A stretch of DNA of 64,000 nt from Flavobacterium alkalisoli (GTDB lineage: Bacteria > Bacteroidota > Bacteroidia > Flavobacteriales > Flavobacteriaceae), in contig NZ_CP042831.1 of NCBI RefSeq assembly GCF_008000935.1, forward strand, positions 3,844,001 through 3,908,000, written 5' to 3'. Each line of letters begins with the position of its first letter. The stretch's first letter is position 1. A program made the translations under genes and the position numbers. Positions 17,381-26,824 of this stretch are shown here, in pieces. The notes under the pieces are model-generated. The model searched no databases. It was not told where the DNA came from and worked only from the letters and a program-made list of their open reading frames with translations.

Positions 17381-17833
17381 ATGGAAGAAAATAAAAACCA
17401 GGAGATTGTAAAAAATGTTTTCACGAAGTTCCTTGAGGATAAGGGGCATCGCAAGACCCCTGAGCGTTATGCCATACTTCAGGAAATATACAACAGCCAG
17501 GAACATTTTGATATAGAATCACTTTATATCAAAATGAAGAATAAAAACTACCGTGTAAGCCGTGCCACGCTATACAATACCATAGAACTTCTTTTAGACA
17601 GTGGTCTTGTTAGGAGGCACCAGTTTGGCCAAAACCAGGCACACTACGAAAAATCATATTTCGACAAGCAGCATGACCACATTATCATGACTGATACAGG
17701 AGAGGTTATAGAGTTTTGTGACCCAAGGATACAAAGCATAAAAAAAACCATAGAGGAAATATTTGGTATTGAAATTCATAACCATTCTTTATACCTTTAC
17801 GGCCAGAAAAAACAGCCTGCAGCCGAAAATTAA
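17381..17833 (+). CDS. Fur-family transcriptional regulator without structural-zinc cysteines
   Basis: 150 residues from the ATG at 17381. The N-terminal winged helix ([12 protein letters not shown], then [14 protein letters not shown] at ~58-71) and dimerisation domain ([19 protein letters not shown]) are those of Fur. Glu90, His98 and His100 keep the usual sensing-site positions. The CxxC that normally follows HDH is replaced by IIMTDTG (101-107), and the C-terminal CxxC is missing; the only cysteine is Cys113. It could respond to iron, zinc, peroxide or another signal; this cannot be told here. A terminator follows the gene. Confidence 0.93.
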   Translation: MEENKNQEIVKNVFTKFLEDKGHRKTPERYAILQEIYNSQEHFDIESLYIKMKNKNYRVSRATLYNTIELLLDSGLVRRHQFGQNQAHYEKSYFDKQHDHIIMTDTGEVIEFCDPRIQSIKKTIEEIFGIEIHNHSLYLYGQKKQPAAEN

Positions 17834-17857
17834 ATTGCAGTAAAATACGGCATTGGC

Positions 17858-17891
17858 AAACCAACTCCTAATAAGCGGTTGGTTTTTATTT
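17858..17891 (+). terminator. Rho-independent terminator after the Fur-family gene
   Basis: Eight-base perfect stem AAACCAAC (17858-17865) / GTTGGTTT (17878-17885), 12-base loop, followed by a T-rich tail. Confidence 0.75.
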
Positions 17892-17942
17892 TGTAAAGAA
17901 CACGACAATAACAGCATAATATAAACAAACAAATAATACGGA

Positions 17943-19214
17943 ATGACTGTAGATTTGCTACTTGGATTACAATGGGGCGACGAAGGCAAGGGAAAAATTG
18001 TTGACGTACTCACTTCAAAATATGATATTATAGCCCGTTTTCAGGGAGGGCCAAACGCTGGGCACACTCTTGAATTTGACGGCATAAAACACGTTTTGAG
18101 AACAATCCCATCAGGAATTTTCCATAAAAACTCCATCAACATTATTGGTAATGGTGTGGTTATGGATCCGGTTGTTTTTCAAAAAGAACTGGAGGGCCTT
18201 GAAAAATTTAATATAGATATTAAAACAAGACTGCTTATTTCCAGAAAAGCACATCTTATTTTGCCTACACACCGTTTACTTGATGCTGCATCTGAAGCTT
18301 CAAAAGGTAAGGCAAAAATCGGTTCTACATTAAAAGGTATTGGTCCTACTTATATGGACAAGACCGGTAGAAACGGTATCCGTATAGGTGATATTGAATT
18401 AGCTGATTTTGAAGAGCGTTACAGAGCTTTAGCTGATAAGCACGAGGCGATGATTGCATTTTATGATGTAGACCTTCAGTATGACCTTAAAGAAATGGAA
18501 CAGGAGTTCTTTGCTTCGGTTAAAGCATTAAAAGAACTTACATTTATAGACAGCGAAGAATACCTGAACAAAGCACTAAAAGACGGGAAATCAATTCTTG
18601 CAGAAGGTGCTCAGGGATCGCTTCTTGATATAGATTTTGGTACTTATCCGTTTGTTACTTCATCTAACACTACTGCTGCAGGTGCATGTACCGGTTTAGG
18701 TATTGCTCCAAACAGGGTTAAAGATGTGTTTGGTATCTTTAAAGCATATACTACACGTGTAGGTAGCGGACCTTTCCCTACTGAGCTTTTTGACGAAGTG
18801 GGAGCTACTATGGCAAGAGTTGGTAACGAGTTTGGTTCTGTCACAGGACGTGCAAGACGTTGCGGATGGTTAGACCTTGTTGCACTTAAATATGCCGTAC
18901 AGGTTAATGGTGTTACCCAGCTTTATATGATGAAGGGTGATGTACTTTCAGGATTTGATACCCTAAAAGTTTGTACAGCTTACAAATACAAAGGACAGGA
19001 AATAGACCACCTTCCTTACAACATTGAGCCGGAAAACGTAGAGCCGGTTTATGTTGAGAAAAAAGGCTGGAAAGCTGATCTTACAGGAATGACTACTTAT
19101 GAGGAACTTCCTGCAGAGCTTAAGGAATACATTGAGTTTATTGAAAAAGAACTGGAAGTGCCTATCAAAGTTATTTCGGTAGGGCCGGACAGGACTCAGA
19201 CGATAACAAAATAA
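17943..19214 (+). CDS. purA: Adenylosuccinate synthetase
   Basis: 423 residues, the normal family length. It catalyses GTP-dependent condensation of IMP and aspartate to adenylosuccinate, the first committed step of AMP synthesis. Seen: the N-terminal GLQWGDEGKGK P-loop with catalytic Asp, GGPNAGHTL, STLKGIGPTYMDK, TRVGSGPFPTEL and the C-terminal SVGPDRTQTI. The gene stands alone between two terminators, which points to independent expression. No clear -7 box is visible in the ~50 bases upstream. Confidence 0.98.
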   Translation: MTVDLLLGLQWGDEGKGKIVDVLTSKYDIIARFQGGPNAGHTLEFDGIKHVLRTIPSGIFHKNSINIIGNGVVMDPVVFQKELEGLEKFNIDIKTRLLISRKAHLILPTHRLLDAASEASKGKAKIGSTLKGIGPTYMDKTGRNGIRIGDIELADFEERYRALADKHEAMIAFYDVDLQYDLKEMEQEFFASVKALKELTFIDSEEYLNKALKDGKSILAEGAQGSLLDIDFGTYPFVTSSNTTAAGACTGLGIAPNRVKDVFGIFKAYTTRVGSGPFPTELFDEVGATMARVGNEFGSVTGRARRCGWLDLVALKYAVQVNGVTQLYMMKGDVLSGFDTLKVCTAYKYKGQEIDHLPYNIEPENVEPVYVEKKGWKADLTGMTTYEELPAELKEYIEFIEKELEVPIKVISVGPDRTQTITK

Positions 19215-19220
19215 TACAGT

Positions 19221-19251
19221 AAGCGCTTTGGGAAACTAAAGCGCTTTTTTT
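19221..19251 (+). terminator. Rho-independent terminator after purA
   Basis: Nine-base perfect stem AAGCGCTTT (19221-19229) / AAAGCGCTT (19238-19246), 8-base loop, then a run of T. Confidence 0.9.
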
Positions 19252-19322
19252 ATACACTTTGGTTCGGTTATTGCTTTTACCCAACAGTTATAAACATCTA
19301 ACCTATTGTATTGTATTTTGCG

Positions 19323-19330
19323 TAAATTTG
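19323..19330 (+). promoter_or_regulatory. -7 element TAAATTTG for the OstA-like gene
   Basis: Exact TAnnTTTG match 17 bases before the proposed TTG start at 19348; supports that start over the upstream TTG at 19306. Confidence 0.55.
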
Positions 19331-19347
19331 CATCAAATTTTTACAAC

Positions 19348-21012
19348 TTGAAAAAACTGTTTTTTACTATTATCTGTATTCTGACACTTAGCAATACCTC
19401 AGTATTTGCTCAAGATAAGATTAAGATAATTCATACAGACTTTACAGACCGAAATCAAAAGGAAATACCCGGTGCCGCGGTACTGCTTGCAGGTAACGTG
19501 CAGGTAGAGCACAACGGTTCTAAAATATGGTGCAACAAGGCCTATATACTTGAAAACGAAAACTACCTAAAGGCTTTTGGTGATGTAAGGTTCAATCAGG
19601 GTGATACCCTGCACATGAACAGTGAATATGCCGAATATAACGGAAACAAAAACTTCGCTTATGCTTCGGGTAAGGTAGTTATGCGTTCGCCGGACATGAC
19701 CCTATCAACAGATACTATCTATTTTGACAGAAATAAACAGGAGGCCTATTACAACTCCTACGGTACTATTGTTAGCGGCGAGAACACTCTTAAAAGTAAG
19801 TCTGGAAGATTTTATGCCAACCAAAAGAAATACCAGTTTCTAACAGCTGTTACACTTACAAATCCTAAGTATGTATTAAAATCAAATCATCTTGATTATT
19901 ATACAAACTCAGGACATGCCTACGTTTTTGGTCCATCTACAATAACCAGCAAAGAGAATTATATATATACCGAGAACGGTTTTTATGACACCAAAAAGAA
20001 CTTTGCCCACCTGTTGGACAATTCATACATAAAAAACGACACCCAGATTATAGAGGGCGACAGTATTTATTATGACAGGAACAGGGATTTTTCTTCTGCT
20101 ACAAACAATGTAAAGGTTACCGATACTGTAAACAAATTTATAGCAAAAGGACATTATGCCGAAGTATACAAAAAACAGGACTCCCTTTTCCTTACCAAAA
20201 GAGCCCAAGTGATTACTCTGGTTGAAAAAGACTCGCTATATACCCATGCTAAACAAATAGTTATTACTGGTAAAGAAGGAGAAAGAATTGTAAGAGGCTA
20301 CAACAATGCACGTTTCTACAAAGTAGATATCAGCGGTAAATGTGACTCTATCCATTCGTCAGAAAAAACAGGACTTACACAACTTATAGGCAGGCCTGTA
20401 ATTTGGAACGGAGAAAGCCAGCTTACAGGCGATGTAATGCACCTCATTTCTGATACTAAAACCGAAAAGCTAGATTCATTAAAGGTCCTCAACAATGCCT
20501 TTGTGATACAGCTGGATACCATATCAGCCAAAAAGAATCCGTCCAATCCTAATTTCAATCAGATAAAGGGACTAAATCTTTATGGTAAGTTTAAAGACAA
20601 CAAACTCCATATTGTAGACCTTATAAAGAATACCGAAAAGATTTTATACAATTATGACAAAGAAGATTTAATAGGTATCGATAAAAGCAAAAGCAGTAAG
20701 ATAAGAATGATATTTGAAAACAACGAACTGGTTAATGCCATATCGTATACTAATGTTGACGGAACTACATATCCCGAAAAAGATTTTCCTGAGAACGTAA
20801 AAAAATTCAGGGGATTTGAATGGCGGGGCGATGAAAGGATAAAAAGGAAAGAGGACATTTTCCCTCCGGAAGAACAGGAACTGCATGAGCAGATAGTAAA
20901 AGAAAGCGAAGAAAAGAAAAAGGAGGAAATAAAACCTATGGAAGTGCTACAGGAAACGCTTGATTATGACAAGAACAATCCTAAACCCAAACCCCCTGTA
21001 ATAAAAGAATAA
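19348..21012 (+). CDS. OstA-like (LptA/LptD N-terminal) lipopolysaccharide-export protein
   Basis: 554 residues if read from the TTG at 19348, which gives a well-formed signal peptide (KKLFFTIICILTL...VFAQ) right at the start; the in-frame TTG at 19306 would lie upstream of the -7 box. The mature protein has repeated beta segments of the OstA type (GAAVLLAGNVQVEHNGSKIW, YLKAFGDVRFNQGD, FAYASGKVVMRSPD), the fold that bridges LPS across the periplasm. The C-terminal ~60 residues are charged and Lys/Glu/Pro-rich. A role in LPS transport is inferred. The aminotransferase gene follows after 25 bases. Confidence 0.85.
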   Translation: MKKLFFTIICILTLSNTSVFAQDKIKIIHTDFTDRNQKEIPGAAVLLAGNVQVEHNGSKIWCNKAYILENENYLKAFGDVRFNQGDTLHMNSEYAEYNGNKNFAYASGKVVMRSPDMTLSTDTIYFDRNKQEAYYNSYGTIVSGENTLKSKSGRFYANQKKYQFLTAVTLTNPKYVLKSNHLDYYTNSGHAYVFGPSTITSKENYIYTENGFYDTKKNFAHLLDNSYIKNDTQIIEGDSIYYDRNRDFSSATNNVKVTDTVNKFIAKGHYAEVYKKQDSLFLTKRAQVITLVEKDSLYTHAKQIVITGKEGERIVRGYNNARFYKVDISGKCDSIHSSEKTGLTQLIGRPVIWNGESQLTGDVMHLISDTKTEKLDSLKVLNNAFVIQLDTISAKKNPSNPNFNQIKGLNLYGKFKDNKLHIVDLIKNTEKILYNYDKEDLIGIDKSKSSKIRMIFENNELVNAISYTNVDGTTYPEKDFPENVKKFRGFEWRGDERIKRKEDIFPPEEQELHEQIVKESEEKKKEEIKPMEVLQETLDYDKNNPKPKPPVIKE

Positions 21013-21037
21013 GCGGCATCTCTAATAAGTCACCACA

Positions 21038-22225
21038 ATGATCAACGATTTTTTAAAGTACCAGGCGCAAACTTCCCCTTACCCGTTAGGAACGGAAGTT
21101 TCTCACGCCAAAGGCTCCTATATATATGACACTAACAACAAAGCCTATCTTGACTTTGTAGCAGGTGTTTCGGCCACAAGTCTTGGCCACCAGAACCAAA
21201 GGATTAACAATGCGATTATAGATCAGCTGAATAAATATTCGCATGTTATGGTATATGGGGAGTATGCACAACATCCCGCTACGGAATTGTGCAGGCTGCT
21301 TGCAGAAAACCTTCCTCCCAGCCTTAATAAAACATACCTTACCAATTCGGGTACCGAAGCTACCGAAGGTGCTTTAAAGCTTGCCAGAAGAGTTACAGGC
21401 CGCAGTCAGCTTATCTCGTGTTATAATGCCTATCACGGCAATACCATGGGCTCTATGAGCGTTATGGGATTTGAAGAGCGCAAGCAGATTTTCAGGCCAT
21501 TAATTCCGGATGTGGACTTCATTACATTTAATAATGAGGAAGACCTGCAAAAGATAACCACAAAAACCGCAGGTATAATACTGGAAACCATACAGGGAGG
21601 TGCAGGATTTGTACAACCTCATAACGATTTCCTTAAAAAAGTAAGGCAGCGTTGTGACGAAGTGGGTGCCGTAATGATACTTGATGAAATACAACCCGGA
21701 TTTGGCCGTACAGGAAAACTGTTCGGTTTTGAAAACTATGATGTTGTTCCCGACGTAATTGTTATGGGTAAAGGCATGGGTGGCGGAATGCCAGTAGGTG
21801 CTTTTACAGCTTCAGAAAAAATGATGGACCTGTTAAGCCACGACCCTAAGCTAGGACACATAACAACCTTTGGAGGGCATCCGGTAATTGCAGCTGCATG
21901 TTTAGCTACTTTACAGGAACTGACAGAAACCGACATAATGGCACAGGCACTGGAAAAAGAAAAACTTTTCAGGGAACTGCTTGTTCACCCTCTTATAACC
22001 GAGGTGCGCGGAAAAGGGTTAATGCTGGCTGCAATGACGCCAAGGCCTGATATTACTGACAGGACGATATTAAGATGCCAGGAAAAAGGGCTTATTTTAT
22101 TCTGGCTGCTTTTTGAAGGCTGCGCCATAAGAATTACACCGCCGCTAACTATCTCAAACGAAGAGATTAAGGAAGGATGTGGCATTATTATTGAAGTATT
22201 AAATGAGATTTTAGCAGAACAATAA
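21038..22225 (+). CDS. Class III PLP-dependent aminotransferase
   Basis: 395 residues, fold-type I class III (ArgD/ornithine-4-aminobutyrate group). Seen: TNSGTEATEGALKLAR (cofactor phosphate binding), YHGNTMGSMSV, ILDEIQPGFGRTG with the PLP-binding Asp, and VMGKGMGGGMPVGAF with the Schiff-base Lys245. Substrate specificity cannot be told: acetylornithine/succinylornithine, 4-aminobutyrate and beta-amino acid transaminases all look like this, and no arginine-pathway gene is adjacent. It may be co-transcribed with the OstA-like gene. Confidence 0.92.
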   Translation: MINDFLKYQAQTSPYPLGTEVSHAKGSYIYDTNNKAYLDFVAGVSATSLGHQNQRINNAIIDQLNKYSHVMVYGEYAQHPATELCRLLAENLPPSLNKTYLTNSGTEATEGALKLARRVTGRSQLISCYNAYHGNTMGSMSVMGFEERKQIFRPLIPDVDFITFNNEEDLQKITTKTAGIILETIQGGAGFVQPHNDFLKKVRQRCDEVGAVMILDEIQPGFGRTGKLFGFENYDVVPDVIVMGKGMGGGMPVGAFTASEKMMDLLSHDPKLGHITTFGGHPVIAAACLATLQELTETDIMAQALEKEKLFRELLVHPLITEVRGKGLMLAAMTPRPDITDRTILRCQEKGLILFWLLFEGCAIRITPPLTISNEEIKEGCGIIIEVLNEILAEQ

Positions 22226-22332
22226 CAAGATTAAAATTGTTAATTAAATTGTTCAAAACAAATCGACACATATTCTTATTTAGTGTTACATTTCGTAACT
22301 TTAAGAAGGATAATTATTAAACTATTAGGCGT

Positions 22333-23730
22333 ATGAATTTGAGTCACGAAGAAGAAGATCACAGTTTATCCTTATCAAAGTTCGAATCGATGTTGAAAAC
22401 CAACAAAGTATTCTTCTTTGACTCCGAAGAGTTTGAAGACATTATACTTCATTATCTCGATACCGGAAAAATTAATTTAGCTAAGAAGGCCTTAAAATTA
22501 GGTTTGGAACAGCATCCCAAATCAACAGGCTTAAAATTAGTACAGGTTGAGCTTTTAGTGTTCGATGACAAGCTCGATATAGCCGAAAGGCTTTTAAACG
22601 ACCTTTATGCAATCGAACCTACAAACGAAGAAATTTACATCCAAAAAGCCAATATATATTCTAAAAGGGATCAGCACGATAAGGCTGTTGAGCTTTTAAA
22701 CGTTGCCCTTAAGTATACCGACGATTATGCCGACGTATATTCACTTATTGGTATGGAATACCTGTTTATGGATAACCTGGAACAGGCAAAAGAAAGTTTT
22801 ATAAAGTGTCTTGAAGAAGATACTGAAGACCACTCTGCATTATACAATGTAGTGTATTGCTTTGATTTTTTAGACCAAAACCTTGAAGCAATTGATTTCC
22901 TTAACGGTTTTATAGACAGAAACCCATACAGCGATGTGGCATGGCACCAGTTAGGACGCCAGTATTTTGCCGTAAACAATTTTGAAAAAGCCTTATGGGC
23001 GTTTGAATATGCCACACTTATAGACGAAAGCTTCCTTGGTGCTTTTCTTGAAAAAGCAAAAACCCTTGAAAAGCTTAAACGCTATGAGGAGGCTATTGCC
23101 TGTTATAATATAACAATGGAGCTGGATGACCCAACATCGTTTGCATTACTGCGTGTAGGTAAATGTTACGAGCGTTTGGGCAATCATGAAAAGGCACTTA
23201 AGTATTATCTTAAAACCGTTCATGAAGATCCGCTTTTAGACAAGGCATGGATTGCGATTACTGATTTTTATATCCGTCGTCAAAACTACCAGAAAGCACT
23301 ATACTATGCCAACAAAGCCATAGGTATAGACAATGAAAATAAGCTGTACTGGAAACGCTATGCTGTAATCAACAAAGCGCTTAATTTTCATGAAGAGGCA
23401 GAAGAAGGTTACAGAAAAGCCGTTGAGTATGGTGATTACCAGCTTGACACATGGTTATTCTGGACAGACACGCTTCAGTTCTTAGGAGAGTATGAAACAG
23501 CAATCATTACTTTATTACAGGCTGCCGAATACTTCCCGGAAGAGTATGAAATAGAATACCGTCTTGCCGGACTGTACTTTTTACAGCATCAGGAAGATAA
23601 AGGCACATTCCATCTTAGTAATGGTTTAAGGTTAAATTACAAAAACCATGTATTGCTTGAGGAGTTCTTCCCTACCATTTGGGATACCGAGGCAGTACAG
23701 CAAACCATTAAAAAGAACAGAGCTAAATAA
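22333..23730 (+). CDS. Tetratricopeptide-repeat protein
   Basis: 465 residues made of about ten TPR-type helical pairs, with typical A-x-x-A/Y-x-x-A-L patterns (for example KAVELLNVALKYTDDYADVY, EKALKYYLKTVHEDP and KALYYANKAIGIDNE). There is no signal peptide or membrane segment, so it is probably a cytoplasmic scaffold; the partner is unknown. The N-terminal ~30 residues are acidic. A TAACTTTA near-match to the -7 element lies ~35 bases before the start, and a strong terminator follows. Confidence 0.9.
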   Translation: MNLSHEEEDHSLSLSKFESMLKTNKVFFFDSEEFEDIILHYLDTGKINLAKKALKLGLEQHPKSTGLKLVQVELLVFDDKLDIAERLLNDLYAIEPTNEEIYIQKANIYSKRDQHDKAVELLNVALKYTDDYADVYSLIGMEYLFMDNLEQAKESFIKCLEEDTEDHSALYNVVYCFDFLDQNLEAIDFLNGFIDRNPYSDVAWHQLGRQYFAVNNFEKALWAFEYATLIDESFLGAFLEKAKTLEKLKRYEEAIACYNITMELDDPTSFALLRVGKCYERLGNHEKALKYYLKTVHEDPLLDKAWIAITDFYIRRQNYQKALYYANKAIGIDNENKLYWKRYAVINKALNFHEEAEEGYRKAVEYGDYQLDTWLFWTDTLQFLGEYETAIITLLQAAEYFPEEYEIEYRLAGLYFLQHQEDKGTFHLSNGLRLNYKNHVLLEEFFPTIWDTEAVQQTIKKNRAK

Positions 23731-23758
23731 GTGACATAAATTAACAATTAAGATACAG

Positions 23759-23801
23759 CCTGATAACAAAGAAATAGTAATCTTTGTTATCAGGTTTTTT
23801 T
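23759..23801 (+). terminator. Strong rho-independent terminator after the TPR gene
   Basis: Fourteen-base perfect stem CCTGATAACAAAGA (23759-23772) / TCTTTGTTATCAGG (23781-23794), 8-base loop, seven T. Confidence 0.95.
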
Positions 23802-23820
23802 ATATTGAGCCAACTAAAAA

Positions 23821-24582
23821 ATGAAAGGTATTTTGAAATCAAAGTCCAAAAAAATATATGGTCTTGTAGGCAGGGGGATAAGCTATTCTTTTTCCGCCAA
23901 GTATTTTAATGATAAGTTCACCAAAAAAGAGATGGACAACTGTTATTACCAGAATTTTGATCTGGAATACATAAGTGAACTTCGAAATGTCTTGGACGAA
24001 ACCAAAAAACTTAAAGGCCTGAATGTAACAATACCATACAAGGAAGATGTTATCTCTATGATGGATTCTCTTTCTAAAACAGCGCGCATTATAGGCGCGG
24101 TTAATACCATAACCATATCTAAAAAAGGTAAGCTTAAAGGATATAACACGGATTATTTCGGGTTTAAAAAAGCGCTAAAGCCATTACTGGAGCCACACCA
24201 TGAAAAAGCCCTTATATTAGGCACTGGCGGGGCAGCAAAAGCAATAGCCTATGCATTAAGAAAACTTAAGATTGAATATGACTTTGTTTCCAGAACCGGA
24301 ACAGATGTTATTTTCTCTTATGACGACCTTGATAAGGAAATTTTTGATGAGTACCAGATCATCATCAACACCACACCTGTGGGCACCTACCCTAATGTAA
24401 ATGAATATCCGGCTTTAGACTACAGCCTGTTTACCGAAAAACATATTGCTTTCGACCTTGTTTACAATCCGGAAGAAACTGCCTTTTTAAAGAAAGCAGC
24501 TGCTCATGGAGCTACCATTTCAAACGGATATAAGATGCTTGTTTACCAGGCAGAGAAAGCATGGAAAATCTGGAATAAATAA
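23821..24582 (+). CDS. aroE: Shikimate dehydrogenase
   Basis: 253 residues. It reduces 3-dehydroshikimate to shikimate with NADPH in aromatic amino acid synthesis. Seen: substrate serines in GRGISYSFS, catalytic Lys74 in NVTIPYKEDV, GAVNT (92-96), Asp111 in GYNTDYFG, and the dinucleotide-binding GTGGAAKA (134-141). The NADP-preferring NRT motif is replaced here by SRTG. The gene starts just 20 bases after the preceding terminator, so its promoter must overlap the terminator or read-through supplies transcription. Confidence 0.95.
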   Translation: MKGILKSKSKKIYGLVGRGISYSFSAKYFNDKFTKKEMDNCYYQNFDLEYISELRNVLDETKKLKGLNVTIPYKEDVISMMDSLSKTARIIGAVNTITISKKGKLKGYNTDYFGFKKALKPLLEPHHEKALILGTGGAAKAIAYALRKLKIEYDFVSRTGTDVIFSYDDLDKEIFDEYQIIINTTPVGTYPNVNEYPALDYSLFTEKHIAFDLVYNPEETAFLKKAAAHGATISNGYKMLVYQAEKAWKIWNK

Positions 24583-24738
24583 TATTTTAAATAACAGAAT
24601 CATTTTATAATCAAAAACTTAACTAAATATTCAAAAACAGACTTTATTTAACATAAAATCCCGTTTTTTTTTGAATTTACAAGAGGCTTTACTATCTTTC
24701 GGGTGTAAAGCGCAATATAAACCTTAAGCATTTAAAAA

Positions 24739-26763
24739 ATGTTAGAAGAAAAGAATGATAACCTGCATGATGCAGATGGACAGGAATTAAAACAACTGAA
24801 CAGTGCTATAAACAAGAATGAACTGGCCAACGAACCTAACGCCGAAAATAAAGGCCTTGATGAGTTAGGCGACATTCACGAAACTGAAGGGCAAATGCCG
24901 TTTGCACCACAAGAAGTGCTAAACGCAGGCCTGGAAGAAGATGGCACACCTAAGAAAAAAACAGCCGTTGAAGCAATAGAAGATTCTAATGCTGAAGACA
25001 GTGAGGATGATTCTGCTGCTGACAGGCACGATATACCTATGCAGAATTATGAAGCTTTTTCAATGGAGAAACTTACCGATGAGCTGGAAAAACTCGTTGC
25101 TCATGAAAAAGTAATGTCTGTTAAGGATCATGTTGAGGAAATAAAAAAAGAATTCTACTCTAAATACAATCACCTGATTGAAGAAAAGAGAGATGAATAC
25201 AGCCATGACAATGATGGTGACACATCGGGCTTTGATTATCATTTCCCTTTAAAAAACAGGTTTGACGCTTATTACAACCAATACAGAGAAAAAAGAAACG
25301 CTCACTATAAAAGGCTTCAAAATGACCTTAAAGGTAATCTTGAAACAAGGCTTGCCCTTATTGAAGAACTTAAGAATCTTATAGACGGAGATGAAAATAT
25401 AAGCGATGCACTTAAGCATATAAATGATATACGTGAACGCTGGAAAACTGCCGGACCTATACCGCGCGACAAATACAACCACGTATGGAATAACTTCCAT
25501 TTCCATATAGAGCGTTTTTACGACCACCTTCACCTGGACAGGGAAGCAAGAGACTTAGACTTTAAACACAATCTCGAGCAAAAACAAAAAATTATTGCAA
25601 GAGTTGAAGAGCTGATTCAGGAAGAGGACATAAACAAAGCCTTTAGAGAGCTACAGTCGCTTCACAAAATATGGAAAGAAGAAATTGGCCCTGTATCACG
25701 CGAGCACCGCGAGGAGATATGGAACCAGTTTAGCGACCTTACAAAGCAGCTGCATGACAAACGTGAAGCTTCTTATGCTAAGGTAAGAGAGAAGGAAGAA
25801 GAAAACCTTAAAAACAAAAAAGAGATTATTGCCAAAATTGAAGAGATTGCTAAAGAAAAAGTAAGCTCTCACAACGGATGGCAGGGACAAATAGAAAAAG
25901 TTGAAGCTTTAAGGTCTGCATTTTTTGAGGCAGGCAAAGTGCCAATTGAAGTTAATGAAGATACCTGGGCAGCCTTTAAAGGCGCTGTCAGGGATTTTAA
26001 CGCTAACAAAAACGCTTTCTATAAGGATATAAAGAAAGAACAGCAGGATAACCTTGGTAAAAAGATGGCTCTTGTTGAAAAAGCTGAATCATTAAAAGAC
26101 AGTGACGATTTTAATGCCACTACTCCTATAATGAAACAGATTCAGGAAGACTGGAAGAAAATAGGCCATGTTCCAAGAAAATATTCTGATAAGGTATGGA
26201 AAGAGTTTAAAGCTGCATGTAACCATTATTTTGACAGGCTACATGCTGTAAGAAACGAAGCCAATAAAGAGGAAATAGAAGCCTTTGACAAGAAAAAAGA
26301 ATACCTTGACAACCTTAAGAGCTTTGAGCTTACAGGCGATCATAAAACCGACCTTGATGCTATTAAGCAACATATAGAAAACTGGAAAAATTTAGGCCGT
26401 GTACCGCAGTCAAGACGCCACATTGAAGGTAAATTCAATAAGATTCTTGATGCACTGTTCGACAAATTGAGCCTTTCTAAGAAAGATGCAGAGATGGTTA
26501 AATTCAGTAACCGTTTAGAGCAGTTGGCAGACAGCGACGATTCACGCAGAATTGAAAACGAGCAGATTTTCATTATGCGTAAAATTGACGAAGTAAATAG
26601 TGAAATCCTTCAGCTTGAAAATAATATTCAGTTTATCTCTAATGCTAAGGCCGACAATCCTTTTATAAAAGAGATTAATAAAAATATTGATCGCCATAAG
26701 GAAGAGCTTAAAACCTGGAAAGAAAAACTTAAACAGATACGAAATATCCAACAGGATAATTAA
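24739..26763 (+). CDS. DUF349 domain-containing protein
   Basis: 674 residues, highly charged. The N-terminal ~115 residues are acidic and low in complexity; the rest is at least five DUF349 helical repeats, each with the mark W(K/R)xxGxVPRxxxxxxWxxFxxxxxxFYxxxH, for instance RWKTAGPIPRDKYNHVWNNF and DWKKIGHVPRKYSDKVWKEF. The C-terminus is coiled coil. DUF349 proteins are widespread in Bacteroidota and of unclear role; a structural or nucleic-acid-binding part has been suggested for some. A TATCTTTC near-match lies ~40 bases upstream. Confidence 0.92.
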   Translation: MLEEKNDNLHDADGQELKQLNSAINKNELANEPNAENKGLDELGDIHETEGQMPFAPQEVLNAGLEEDGTPKKKTAVEAIEDSNAEDSEDDSAADRHDIPMQNYEAFSMEKLTDELEKLVAHEKVMSVKDHVEEIKKEFYSKYNHLIEEKRDEYSHDNDGDTSGFDYHFPLKNRFDAYYNQYREKRNAHYKRLQNDLKGNLETRLALIEELKNLIDGDENISDALKHINDIRERWKTAGPIPRDKYNHVWNNFHFHIERFYDHLHLDREARDLDFKHNLEQKQKIIARVEELIQEEDINKAFRELQSLHKIWKEEIGPVSREHREEIWNQFSDLTKQLHDKREASYAKVREKEEENLKNKKEIIAKIEEIAKEKVSSHNGWQGQIEKVEALRSAFFEAGKVPIEVNEDTWAAFKGAVRDFNANKNAFYKDIKKEQQDNLGKKMALVEKAESLKDSDDFNATTPIMKQIQEDWKKIGHVPRKYSDKVWKEFKAACNHYFDRLHAVRNEANKEEIEAFDKKKEYLDNLKSFELTGDHKTDLDAIKQHIENWKNLGRVPQSRRHIEGKFNKILDALFDKLSLSKKDAEMVKFSNRLEQLADSDDSRRIENEQIFIMRKIDEVNSEILQLENNIQFISNAKADNPFIKEINKNIDRHKEELKTWKEKLKQIRNIQQDN

Positions 26764-26766
26764 AAC

Positions 26767-26797
26767 AAAAAACCTTCTCAACTTGAGAAGGTTTTTT
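26767..26797. terminator. Bidirectional terminator between the DUF349 gene and mazG
   Basis: Near-perfect palindrome: AACCTTCTCAA / TTGAGAAGG with flanking A and T tracts on the two sides, giving a U-tract in both directions. Confidence 0.92.
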
Positions 26798-26824
26798 GTT
26801 TTTTATAATATAGATACTATCCTT

